From Apostichopus japonicus (Eukaryota > Echinodermata > Holothuroidea > Aspidochirotida > Stichopodidae), in NCBI RefSeq assembly GCF_037975245.1, contig NC_092576.1, positions 34,078,611 to 34,142,610 of the forward strand: a DNA stretch of 64,000 nt, given 5' to 3'. The notes under the pieces are model-generated. The model had not been told where the DNA came from and made no database searches. It saw only the letters and a list, made by a program, of their open reading frames with translations. Each line of letters begins with the position of its first letter. Positions within the stretch are counted from its first letter, which is position 1. This document shows positions 1 to 40,646 of the stretch, one piece after another. The position numbers and the translations under genes were made by a program.

Positions 1-29341
<29,341 letters not shown>

Positions 29342-29559
29342 CTGGAAGCAAAAGTACAAAAAAAAAACATTTGTGTACAAAATCATGTTATTGGCAAAAT
29401 TACTTTAGGTAAATAGGTTGAAGTTTATGTGGTCAATTGTAAGAGGTATACTTGCAGTCTCACATGAATATTCAATTATATATCTATTTCTAAAACAACA
29501 CGTTAACCTTATTATATTAGTTGTTAGGATATATCCTTCGCATAAACGTGTGTTAGAAT

Positions 29560-29945
29560 CATAGGCGTAGGAGGCGGGGCTGCAGCCCCCCCCCCCGCCC
29601 CCCAACCAACCATTTTTCTTTGTGAAAATTCGGGCAATATGCTGAGAAGTTTTCGGGCACCTACTGAAAGAAAAATAATTTGCAATGTGTTTTTCAATGG
29701 TTAAACATATTTTTCTTATCATTATTATTGTAACGACTTTCCCAATAATAATAACCAATATGGTAGGGTTATAACACGGAAAATGATTGTATGTCATTGG
29801 CGTACGGTGTAATAACTGATGCATACCTATATGATATGCACATTTACGGGTGAAATGCGCACGAAGCGCGCCAAAAACTGTTGGTTATATTTTTCGGGCA
29901 AGTCGTTACAACCCCACCCCTCCAAATTGGGCTCAAGCGCCTATG
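29560..29945. mobile_element. Small non-autonomous element with short TIRs
   Basis: Starts CATAGGCGTAGGAG and ends CGCCTATG; the outer 8 bp are exact inverted copies. A long poly-C block follows the left end (about 29585-29602). The 'ggcgtagga' end resembles the family at 57354 and 62341. Confidence 0.55.
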
Positions 29946-31261
29946 GTTATAATATATTCCATTCTGAAGAGACGCACTACCGTCTACTATATTACGACAA
30001 CTGCATACATATAAGCGTTAAACTAATATACCCAGTATAACAAAAAAAGAGTGAAATTTCACTCTTTGAGATTGTTCAAGATGATTACTCTATAAAAGGA
30101 GTGAATTTAGCTCATTGAAATAGAGTGACGTATTGCCAACAGAGCTGTAGTGTAGTGAAAATCCAGAACAGTAAAACACCAGCCGCCACCGGGGCCTCCC
30201 GCTTTACATGCAGATCCCTAACCATCTAGGATATGGGCTCTGATTGCATGGGTTCGAAACCGATAAGGAAGTTCGTCATCCCACTGTTTACATTTTCCAC
30301 CTGTATCGAACAATGCTATTTCTTTTTGGTGCCATTTTAAAGAAACTATGAAGTTAACTATCATATTTAAATAAAATGAGCAAAGATAAATTTCTTTTTA
30401 AAAATGGTTGACTCCGGGAGCTGTTTTGACGTCATGAAAGTAGGAATAAATTTCTACTGTTTATTTATTTAATTAATTAATTAATTTTAATTATTTGGTT
30501 ACAATTCAATGGCGATGATCTACGAGGCTAAGCTTTACTAGTATATTGTCTTTCAAATGATGATCCGATCGGTCAAGGTCCAATTTAGACAATCACAATA
30601 ATAACACGAACTGCATGGTTACCATTAGGTCGACGGTAAAGAAAATCATTGATACATACCTTAATAAAAAGGAACAACTTTCTCGCAAACTTCGTAAAGT
30701 TACCAAATCCCCAAAACAAAGGCTTTGCCAAATGTATTAACGGCTTAACCAAATAGATATAGCTGCCTACTGTGGCTTAATATGTTGGAACTGAAAGTTT
30801 GTAAAATACCCTCTGAGTCTACAAAAACACCATCAATTAAACCGACAACGATCAAAGTCCAAGTCTCAACTGGCCGTAACAGAATTATACACAATTAATC
30901 TTAGTGTGTATACTTACAAGAATTAACACACGATTGGTGTTTATGTGAATTGGTTTATAAGAGCCCATGTACAGACATAGTTTTAGGAGGCTAATCGAAG
31001 GTAATACCCTTAAGGCACACACCTACATTGTATAGCCTACATGTATCTTTTCTTTCATTATTTGTATTCATAGTTCTCTTTAATAGTTATAACTATAGCG
31101 GTTAGCTGTTAGTACCAAGGACGAATCGATATAACGGGGACCGTTCCGTTCGCATTATTGATCCATTGGCCATGTTTACTATGAACCCCTATAACCCATT
31201 TTGCCAAACAAATACACATCGTTGTAGCGGCATAGCGGCTTTAACTTCGCAAGTTGTAGGC

Positions 31262-31505
31262 CTATGTATATGTATGTATTTAAGATCATCTTGCAAGCAG
31301 GAACTCGCGAAGAAGCCTCATTGGCTTATCAAAGCCGCAAGCTGACCAAAGTCAGTCTTTTAGAATCATATTTAAGGTCCATGATTATGAATTGTCAATT
31401 GTCAACAACTCTGTAACTGGACGACTTACACTAATCTTGGAGTGACTCGAACCGGGGACCTTATCATTGAAAGGCACCGGCGTTAACAACTGAGCTAACA
31501 CTCCT
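31262..31505 (-). mobile_element. tRNA-derived SINE (family 2), copy 1, minus orientation
   Basis: On the minus strand the head carries an A-box-like 'gctcagttgttaacgcc' and a B-box GGTTCGAGTCACTCC. The body follows (tgtaagtcgtccagttacag, gactttggtcagcttgcggc, gataagccaatgaggc) and it ends in 'aaatacatacatata'. The same order occurs on the plus strand at 58507-58745. Confidence 0.85.
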
Positions 31506-34500
31506 AACAACTGAGCTAACACACAAGTTACGAACCAATGATACGCATTGGCCATACTAAACTAGTTGACCCCCCCCCCATACACACACACACCATCACC
31601 CCTTACTCATATTATATTAAAATATTCTAAGGGCCTGCGTTAGGGCCTGCTTCGCAAAACTCGTCCGACATGGATGCAAATTAATACAAAACTGATAACA
31701 AAATGCAAAAAGGACCTACATTTCTCTGAAGTGTGTGTATAACGGAACAATTTAACATGCATATATAGTATTACCTGATCCATTAGGGGATAAGGTAACC
31801 ATTGACTGTGCAAATCATTCCGCATACGTCTTACCTTATATCATAACACCCACTTCCTCCCCTCCCCCGTTAGCCCCCCCCCCCTTCAGCCTCCAACCCG
31901 GCTCGTTCAATTGATAATCTTAAATAGCAATTGAGATGCTTGAATATACTGGCAATATAAAAGAGCGATTTCTCTAAATTCGGCTCGTTGTAGGGGGGGG
32001 GAGGGAGGCCAAGGGGTACCTACTATTTTAGTAATTGAAATGTTAACTCATCGAGGTATTGGGTTTAATAAAAAAAAAATTAAAAATATAGGGTGCTTAG
32101 GTGCAAATGGTGCTAAAGTTTGCAACTATAGAAACAAGATTGAAGACTTTTCGACTGTTTAGGTTGTAACAGATAGGGGCCTTCATGTGATATGCTTAAT
32201 TGTATTGTACACGAGGATTTTGTGTTACATTCTTGTAAGTAGCTAAGACTCGATGACATTATTCTGGAGGGCTACAACCCCCCCCCCCCCCCTCCGACAG
32301 AAGTATACGTGATTGCGCCCCTATTGGAGGGATAGTGGTGTTAAGTAGGGTCTTATTTTTTAAAAAAAGCTATAATTCTCGTGTGCTTTCACCTCGATAT
32401 ACATCTGCCGTTCAATTCTGGATTTTATTTTGATTATTTGGAATTATGATCGGGGCTCGATTTATTAATTATTATTTTTTATGTTTATATTGGCAGACGA
32501 ACTCTTACTGCTGACTCACTTAACACCACCGGCACGCAATACCATAGCACTCATTAGTCTCCGTTCCCGATCCTCGCTTGCCACCCCCCCCCCCCCTTCC
32601 ACACACCCTTCAACACCATATGTGTTGTATAACATCAGTGTATATATATATATACTTACATGCAGATTGTCCTTCCATAAGTAAAGTCAATAAGTCGCTC
32701 CTTTCGTTGTTTATAAAGTTTCAAATGTGAACAAGGATTTCAGCCACTGTCCCGTTTAATAGATTGCTTTAACGATACCTCAACTGTAAATTGTAACAGT
32801 CAATTGTAACTGTATCGAACTGTAAACTATCAGTTACTTTTGGAGTTTTCATATTCCGAGGAGAATGTTAAAACAAATTTCAACAGTTTAAGTTAAACAG
32901 TTACAGGACTGGCGCAAAGTATTGGTAATTGAAGACCGGGACAGGTCTATTTCAAGTTTGTTTATAGTTTAAAGGTCAAATCATAAAAGTAGATAAACAG
33001 ATATTAAAATCATAAACCCTGGGGCTTATACCCTTCGTTCTACACTTGATAATTAAACATGTTGTTTGCAAAATGTAGCACTGGCCTGCAGAATGATAGA
33101 CAAGTGTCAAACATTTGTCAAGAATTCACACATTTCAACTATAAAAACTTTGTCAATTCACTCACTGTTGTCTGAAAGGCATCATCATAGCAAATAGGGT
33201 TTTCAATATTCCTGTTATTAAATAAGAAAATGGGATTTAAGTTCCAGACGGCGTACTAAAAAGTATCTCGCTCCTTCGCTTCCACAAAGCGATATTCTAC
33301 ACTTGTCGATATTCTGTGAGGTTTCCAATAAAAGAAAATATTAAAAGGCTTCCAATCAAAGCGGTAAAAAGATAAAATCAGTTCCAAGTACTGAGTGAAG
33401 TACCAATGCCCTATACAATAAACACTCTTTTGTTTACTAACGCACAGTGGACGTGTTGAACGTTCAACCTAAGCTGTCATGAACTCAACGTAGGGCCTAC
33501 TGCATTGTACTATTGTACAGTAAGGATATGACCGTTATGCTTCCCTGGGCATGAATACTTTTGACAAATTCTACACATGGAAGGCAAACAATGGTTTATC
33601 AATAAAAGCCATCCCAGCTGACTTAGTGGTTTGTTTTCAATTGTGTACAATTAGCTAGGCTATTCTATTGATGTTAACATGTCAACAGATGTTTCAGATT
33701 TCAAGTCTAGTCTGCCTGTTGAAATATTGGTCCGACCTTACAAAGTGTAATGCATTTATACTTAACATTTTTTTTCTGTGCCTTTTTTGTTTTGTTTTTA
33801 AAGCTAGGGACCTATGCGGTGACATGTCAAATTGTTCGAAGTTATCATATAGGCTGTGTTATAACGAGGTCATTGTCAATATGTATGGAAGTTGGCCTAA
33901 TTCTACTTCAAAGCAGACCGGTCCCGTAGTCGTAGTACGATATTCTTTTTTATCAGGGAGGGAAGGGGGCGGGTGAGGGGTGGGTTAGGGGAGGCTGGTT
34001 TCCTTCTTGGGAGAGGGGGTAATGTGAAGGGTTAACTCCACATAGAGTAAGTGTATAAGACTGTGTGTGCTTCCGTTTTAAAATGTATTTTGTTGTTAGG
34101 GTATGTAAAGCCCAAGCAACCCCACCCTCCCCCTCCCCCTCCTCCCCACCCCGATCACCCTTGAAGTGAGTGATATGAAAACGCGTAGATATCAAAAGAA
34201 AATAGATTATCACCAGACCACAATATTATCATATTTTCAACCGGCGTTCACATCGACAAACCTATAGAGTTAAGATTATCCCAGTTAGCCCAAATTAATC
34301 TCCCATGGACTTTCTATATCGTTCGTAGCAACTGTTATTATGGTAGAGCTAAAAATATATATAGTAAACAACAAGACCCCTCAACAAATATTTGTAGTTT
34401 AGAACGCTTGTATAATTATAGCTAGACTTCATATAACCAACTAAAATCACAGCCAACACAAATCAGGTAATACAAATTGACCCCAAAGAAATTAGTTGGA

Positions 34501-34639
34501 CAAAGGGTATTGTTTCCATATATACGGTGGGTCTTCAAAAAGGAATAAACGCTGTCGATGTGTGAAGGAGGTTATGGCTGAGTTACTAGTTTGTATCATC
34601 TAAAGGCTGTGCTGCGCGCATTCCCATAACTCGCCATGA

Positions 34640-35695
34640 ACTTTCCGGTCCTTCTTGTGGACTTTTTAAAGAGGGAGGAGCGTTAAATCAGAACCGAAGA
34701 ACATTCTCGATGATACTTTAACGAAACTTCTTTTGACGAAATCTGTTTGCTACTGTGATACTCATCACGACGTAATCACGACGTAACGTTCGTTGACACA
34801 CTGGGCACACCCCTCCTTACCATATATTGTACATTCTCTCTACCCCCACCCCCGCTCTATCTCTCTAACTCTTATCCGCTGTCCACATTTAAAGAGGGGA
34901 GGGATAAAATAATACGGCGGAAACTCCTCGATTACACTTTACGCAATCTCTATTGACGTGTTTCGTTTGTCCCTATTGTCTAATTTAAACGTAATAATCA
35001 ATGCTACATTTGTTACATGCCTCCTTTCAGGGGGCAGGAGCCGGGGGACACTGGGGGCACGTGCCCCACCCCCACTTTTTTTTTCAAAAATAGCAAATGT
35101 GCCCTACTGGCAAATAAAATGTGCCCCTTTGATGAAGAATTGTCTTTTCGATATCTAAAGCCTTTATTAATTTTAATATTTTATTTTAATTATTTATTTA
35201 TTTTAGTCTGTACATGCTATTTTTGTAAATGGCATCCCGTGGAATGAGAAAATGCCCCTCTGATGTTGTGCACCCGCCACACTTTTTCGAAGCGTCCTTC
35301 ACCCTGCCTCCTTCCAAGCATTGCACCCTTTTTCTCTTCTCGCTCATCCTCTGTCCACATTTATAGAGGTGTGGTGGGGGGGGGGTGGATGAAAATAGAA
35401 CAGCGGAACAATTCTAGATGTCACATTACTAAATCTCTTTTGACGAGTTTCGTTTCTTTCTGTTGTCTGATCTCAACGTTAAATTCACTGCTACCGTGTT
35501 TACACTCCTCTCTCCATGCATATAGTACGGTCTCTATCTCTTATCCGCTGTCCACATTTACAGAGGTGAGGGTGGATAAAACAAAACAGCGGGAAATTCT
35601 CAATCATAAACTACAAAGTCTCTTTGGACGGATTTCATTTGCTCCTATTGCTCAATATCAATATAATTTTCGCTCATACCCGAGCTGGGCACGCC
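34640..35695. repeat. Cluster of four diverged duplicated units (~140-200 bp)
   Basis: Units near 34650-34790, 34874-35015, 35340-35500 and 35545-35690 share 'ctgtccacattt-aagag', 'GA(t/a)aAAA', 'ctctttTGACg' and 'tttcgtttg'. Between units 2 and 3 sits a roughly 230-bp insertion beginning 'gggggcaggagccggggg'. Divergence suggests an old tandem array broken by later insertion. Confidence 0.65.
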
Positions 35696-35894
35696 GTTTC
35701 ATGTAGTATACAGTCAATCTCGTGCTTGATAGGAGCCTGTCATTATGGTGGCTGAGTAAAGTGTTGTACTTTGTATATTTATGATTAGATGCATGTACAG
35801 TGTTTTATAGATACTGATTTAGCAGTTCTGTAGATATATAAATGGCCACTATCTCTAGAAGAAAAAAAACGCTGTTCATAAATCCTATATTTAT

Positions 35895-36260
35895 TGTAGT
35901 GCGCGTGCGCGTTTCAATACTGGCATTACTGGCCAAGTGAACGATACCTACACGACTGGACTTTGAAACTGAAAGTTTCATATAGTCTCTGTATATTTGC
36001 AGTTTCAGAGGCTTGCTTCGTAGCAAACCTATTATGAACCTTTCACGGGGCTCAGAGCCGTATATAGAGATATACGGCTCTCACGGGGCTCACTCACAAG
36101 CGCCCTCACTTTGTAGGTACCTACATGACTATACTCCCCGGTGTGTTGTCCGCCCAAAAAGTAACACCATGAACAATCCACAAGTTCTTCTTAATACTGT
36201 TAGCACTCCTTCCACGCGCACTTCTATACCGAGTGTATTTGCAGACAAATGCAGTTCTAG
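35895..36260 (+). repeat. Direct duplication flanking tRNA-Val, left copy
   Basis: Shares with 37040-37310 the ordered blocks 'ttgtagtgc(g/a)cgtgcgc', 'caagcgccctcactttgtag', 'gtgttgtcc', 'catgaacaatc' and 'gcaaatg(c/t)agttcta'. It has about 85 bp of extra sequence near its left end. It includes a perfect hairpin GAGCCGTATAT-AGAG-ATATACGGCTC at 36054-36079. Confidence 0.75.
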
Positions 36261-36710
36261 TTTGATGTTGTTTCCCCCCTGAGAGCGATTGTGCTGTGCT
36301 CGGCGTTTTAGGGGCTGCATTCTCCATTTCGTGTATATCTGTGTTAGTTTTCTGGTTTTCTGATTGTTATGTTGGTGTCTTAGTGGTATTTTCTTCCGTA
36401 TCGTTAAATTCATGGTTTTCATCTTGAGGTCGTTCATTATCGATCAGGATCGGGTGCATCCATTCTCTCCACTCGGTTCGATTCTGTGGTATGCTCCTGC
36501 AGGTCGTCTCGATGTCCCTCAGGACACAACAAACTTTTGTGGTCATATTTGTGGCCTCGATTGCACTGTGCGTTATATATGACATCTGCTATCCGAGTGT
36601 CCGACCAACCTACTCCACTTACCTCTCCCACCGTCCTCTCCACCAACATTTTAGATAGAAACAAGGCCTGAAAAATAAGACACAAGCTTAACATCCTGGC
36701 AAAAGCAACT

Positions 36711-36783
36711 TGTTACCGCCCGGGCTCGAACCGGGGACCTTGTGCGTGTGAGGCACACGTGATAACCGCTACACTACGGTAAC
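36711..36783 (-). tRNA. trnV-CAC: tRNA-Val (anticodon CAC)
   Basis: The 73-nt minus-strand sequence begins GTTACCG and its last stem is the exact complement CGGTAAC followed by discriminator A. The A box TAGTGTAGCGGTTATCAC, anticodon arm with CAC (GCCTCACACGC) and B box GGTTCGAGCC are all canonical, and the arms pair. It strongly resembles animal tRNA-Val(CAC). A TTTT run 3' of the gene (36701-36704 as AAAA on the plus strand) supplies a Pol III terminator. This looks like a functional gene and not a SINE head. Confidence 0.93.
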
Positions 36784-38759
36784 ACCTGGACATACGATAA
36801 ACGTAATGCATTCATGAATATAATATTACGAAGCCCGTTACAGTTCAAAGACGTCATAAAAAGCATGATTATAAAGATGATCTGGTTGAAGTTTGCTTTT
36901 CTTTAGGTGTAAAATTCCTAGCGGATGATAGGTTCGGCGTCATGTTGTTCCTACGTTGTGCATCTTTCGCTCGAACTGTTTTCTTTGGTTGGATGAATTC
37001 CTCGTCACTTAAGGCAATTCTTTTGATTCCAATTGGGTCATTGTTGTAGTGCACGTGCGCATGCAGCCCTTGCACATTTGCAATTTCGAAAGCTAGCTGC
37101 GTAGTCGACTTATTCTGAGTCTGTCACGGCGCTCATTGACAAGCGCCCTCACTTTGTAGGAACCTACAAGTCTATGTTCCCTTACGTGTTGTCCCTCCCA
37201 AAAATTAGCAACATGAACAATCGAAAATGTCTTCCTAATACTGGAAGCACTCTTCCACGTTCACTACGTACAATACTGCGTATTTGCAGGCAAATGTAGT
37301 TCTAAGTTTGAAAATGTCTTTACTTGTCGCTTTTTTGTGGCACATTTGTAATACATTTCAACATGTTACGTCGGACCATTAAAAGTTTTATTTTCCTATT
37401 GAGAATTTTATTACTTTGCTATTGAGGCAGTAATAGTGGTCTGTGTGTCCAGCCACTATAAACCATCTTTTTTCGTGTTTTTTTGTAATAGGTCACTACT
37501 CAAAAATTAAAACTGAAAATCGAATAACAAAGAGGGAACTGACATTGTTTTCTTTAATTGTCGATAAGAAGTATCATAATTAAGTTCGTGACTACAGTCA
37601 TTTTTTAATGTAAAGACGAAACTGAACACACGCCACCAATTTAAAAAAAAAAGCGTTCTATTCAAAAGTCAAACTTGACCAACACAAGAACCCTTATTTT
37701 ATTTCTGATCACTGAAAATGTGTACATCATGGATTTCGACAACAATACATAAAGTAAACAAAATACAAAAGAATCACTCATTTTGCTTTTTATCAAACAT
37801 ATTTATTATTGTTATAACTGCAACAAATCAACAAACAGTTTGCGCATGGCATCAAATGAGTCATCACGTTTGATCTTTGAAAGTTACGAACGATTAAACT
37901 ACTAATGATCAGCTCGCAGTGCAGGTTATGTTACGTTATGTAGCTTGTCGACTAATATGACAGCGCCCTCTCTTGATTTGGGGACATGGATGGAGAGCCC
38001 AATTAATTATGAAAGTGACGGCGCCCTCAACTTGTTCTCAAAATGATCAACACTTTACAACTGAACATAAAAACAAATATAATACATGCTTCTTAGTATA
38101 GACAAGTGTGATGAAGTTAAAAACTAAACATTTCAAAACCCAGGCAAGAATTGATAACTTGAAACAAATCATTATTATGCAGCAACATGAATTATGTTTT
38201 ACAACACCTGAATGAATATTTGAAGATGTGATTAACATATACGTCACATCATCATAATTGTGAACTATCGGTTAACATTGTCACATGAAAATATCTACCA
38301 ACTATATTGTTTTGTTTCTATTATAGCTCTTATTACTAGTTTGATATATTTCTCTTTCTATGGGTGTGGGGGAGGTGTGGTTGGGTATGGTGGTAGGTAA
38401 CTATTTCATTGTTTTGTTTTGCATTTTTGTGTAACTATTGTATTACACAACGAAGAATTATATAACATAAACCATGTTGATTTACATAAACAAGTACAAA
38501 GCTTTCATCGCATCATCAATCATTCATCGTATCAAAACTTCTTTTTAACATGACACTTTTCACAAGCATTCCATGCAGAGCACCCTGATTTTATGGACCT
38601 GTTTTTATGATTTGTGTTTATGTGTGTGGGAGGGAGTGGTAGGGGGAGGAGTTACTTTCCTCAAATTTCTTGTCCCTCTTACAGCAGAGAAGATATTATA
38701 TAGATGTGCTAGCTAAAACATATCAGAACTATCATCACACACAATATTATACTCTATAT
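36784..38759. other. Intergenic region
   Basis: Contains the right copy of the direct duplication (37040-37310). The rest is AT-rich with no recognisable gene. Confidence 0.5.
37040..37310 (+). repeat. Direct duplication flanking tRNA-Val, right copy
   Basis: Partner of 35895-36260 in the same orientation, about 800 bp apart. Both copies have diverged. They could be a segmental duplication or the terminal repeats of a very small LTR-like element; no primer-binding site was confirmed. Confidence 0.7.
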
Positions 38760-39202
38760 CAGGGTTTCCCCAACTTTTCCCCCTACGAACCCCCTGTGAA
38801 TGTCAGAGTTGTTCACGAACCCCAAACTTTTCGAGACACGATCTGAGTCATTATTATACTATAATACACATAACAGTGCTTAGAAAAAGATCAAGTTCAT
38901 CAAGTAATATTGTACTGTCATGCATACACAATTTTACCAAAGTCATGCGGCATGTGTCTGTTTCATAATTCAGTTATTTATTATATGCACAGTACGGTAT
39001 TACCATGGCAACATATGCGTATGGAACACGAAAAGAAATATTCGATAGGTACGACTTTATACATTACTAGATTATATGATATATCAGATATTAGTTCAAC
39101 AAAAAGTACTCTTGTTTTTCCTTTAAGAAACATCTCACGAACCCCCTGGGATCGACTCATGCACACCCTGGGGGTTCATGCACCCCAGTTAGGGTACCCC
39201 TG
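38760..39202. mobile_element. hAT-like non-autonomous DNA element with 8-bp target duplication
   Basis: The left end CAGGGTTTCCCCAACTTTT and the right end (complement CAGGGGTACCCTAACTGG) form hAT-style TIRs. Internal 'acgaaccccctg' blocks occur near both ends. The flanks are CTCTATAT (38752-38759) and CCCTATAT (39203-39210), a 7/8 match as expected for hAT. There is no transposase frame. Confidence 0.82.
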
Positions 39203-39352
39203 CCCTATATAATACAAATGCAATGGCTATGATTAGATAACAGACAGATACAGTCCAACTTAGTTGAATCCATGTAGGGACTAAGGAGGACAGCCAGATT
39301 GTCTGAGTATTTTAATTGTACCTGTTTATTAATGGAACAACCCAAACAAAAC

Positions 39353-39355
<3 letters not shown>

Positions 39356-39395
<40 letters not shown>

Positions 39396-39413
39396 TAAAA
39401 ATATATATCTGTA

Positions 39414-39495
<82 letters not shown>
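39356..39495. repeat. (TA)n microsatellite
   Basis: About 140 bp of TA dinucleotides with CA and AA interruptions, directly beside the palindrome at 39514. Confidence 0.95.
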
Positions 39496-39497
<2 letters not shown>

Positions 39498-39513
39498 TAG
39501 ATACATACACAAA

Positions 39514-39655
39514 TGTTGAGACTAGTGGAACACTAGTAGTTGTAACTCGGAGTTTCACACGTTGAGCGATCATCAGACAACTTCAGAGTTGTGTGACGAT
39601 CGTTCAACGTGTGAAACTCTGAGTAACAACTACTAGTGTTCCACTAGTCTCAACA
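39514..39655. repeat. 142-bp near-perfect palindrome
   Basis: Arms of about 70 bp match with only a few differences: TGTTGAGACTAGTGGAACAC at the left, its exact complement ending at 39655, then AGTTTCACACGTTGA in both arms. It would fold into a long hairpin. It lies 730-870 bp 3' of the ADAR stop codon on the minus strand. Confidence 0.9.
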
Positions 39656-39831
39656 TATATTTCGCTCTATCCACAGGACATAGAGCACTCTGCGCCAAGA
39701 TAGACGCAAACCAAAAAACTTTACATACATATATACATATATGTTTATGTAATCATAACACATAGAAGAGCTATCAAGCCACCCACCAATTAAACTTTCA
39801 TTTCTTGTTTGAAAACATTCCAGAAACAGCA

Positions 39832-39837
39832 TTTATT
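39832..39837 (-). promoter_or_regulatory. Candidate ADAR polyadenylation signal
   Basis: AATAAA on the minus strand, 548 bp after the ADAR stop codon. It is the first clear hexamer seen, but use of this site is only inferred. Confidence 0.35.
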
Positions 39838-40069
39838 TCTTTCATGGAATTTCATCAAAACCGGAGAGAAGGGGGGGAGTTGCACATGTAAAAATTGAAC
39901 AATTAGACAGTTCAATATAGACTTGTTTGTAAAAGTTGATCAAGATAAAGGACAACAGACAAACTAAAATCTACCTTTTCTATAGAAAGGACAAAAGTCA
40001 ATGTACATGGCTCATCTTTCTCTAGACAGAATGTTACGTCACCTTTAAGACATTAAGGATTCATTACAT

Positions 40070-40441
40070 GGGTGAGCTGGAGATGTGGATATATTTGCAG
40101 ATACGTTGAGGGTGGAAACATTCCCACCTCAATGGGTGAGCTGGAGATGTGAGTATTTGTAGATACGGTAAGGTGGAAACATTCCCACCTTAATGGGCGA
40201 GCTGGAGATGTGGGTATTTGTAGATACGTTAAGGTGGAAACATTCCCACCTCAATGGGTGAGCTGGAGATGTGGGTATTTGTAGATACGTTAAGGTGGAA
40301 ACATTCCCACCTCAATGGGAGAGCTGGAGATGTGGATATTTGTAGATACGCTCAGGTGGAAACATTGCCACCTCAATGGGAGAGCTAGAGATGTGGGTAT
40401 TTGTAGATACGTTCAGGTGGAAACATTCCCACCTCAATGGG
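40070..40441. repeat. 61-bp minisatellite overlapping the ADAR C-terminus
   Basis: Six units of about 61 bp, each with 'gagctggagatgtgg', 'tatttgtagatacg' and 'ggtggaaacattcccacc' (a small inverted repeat GGTGG/CCACC). The unit nearest the gene (40381-40441) is translated in ADAR and supplies its stop. The other five follow as 3' UTR or flank. Confidence 0.93.
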
Positions 40442-40646
40442 TTTCTCCACCCATGTTCCAGCTTTTCCTTTCCGGAAGAGATACTTCATAAAGTCCTTAG
40501 CTTTCTGAAAGTCCTCGGCGGTCTTCTTGATCTGATTGTACGTGTCTGCCTCATCGGGCAACGGTCTGTCATAGAGGGCGCTCACCTCCATGAATTCTTT
40601 TAGTAAATTCATCTTGGAAAGTCTTGACGGGAGGACTCCTTTTATT
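40385..40646 (-). CDS. adar: ADAR exon 8: C-terminus and stop
   Basis: 262 nt with acceptor CTTCCAG. It encodes [12 protein letters not shown], then [18 protein letters not shown] and TWVEKP, aligned with the ADAR1 ending (YETAKNYFKKGL, NWISKP). The residues after VEKP ([17 protein letters not shown]) and the TAG at 40387-40385 are encoded by the first unit of a 61-bp minisatellite. Confidence 0.93.

Larger units (their letters stand above)
29342..36710. other. Intergenic region 5' of RASEF
   Basis: Contains a small inverted-repeat element (29560-29945), a SINE (31262-31505), many poly-C runs (31568, 31877, 32279, 32586), a cluster of diverged tandem duplications (34640-35695) and copy 1 of a direct duplication (35895-36260). 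An upstream promoter or 5' UTR exon of RASEF may be here but was not identified. No protein-coding gene recognised. Confidence 0.5.

Noticed and set aside
39540-39620. CTGATGA...GAAAC motif in the 39.5 kb palindrome as a hammerhead ribozyme
   Set aside because: The segment between the motifs does not form a convincing stem II, so it is not called a ribozyme.
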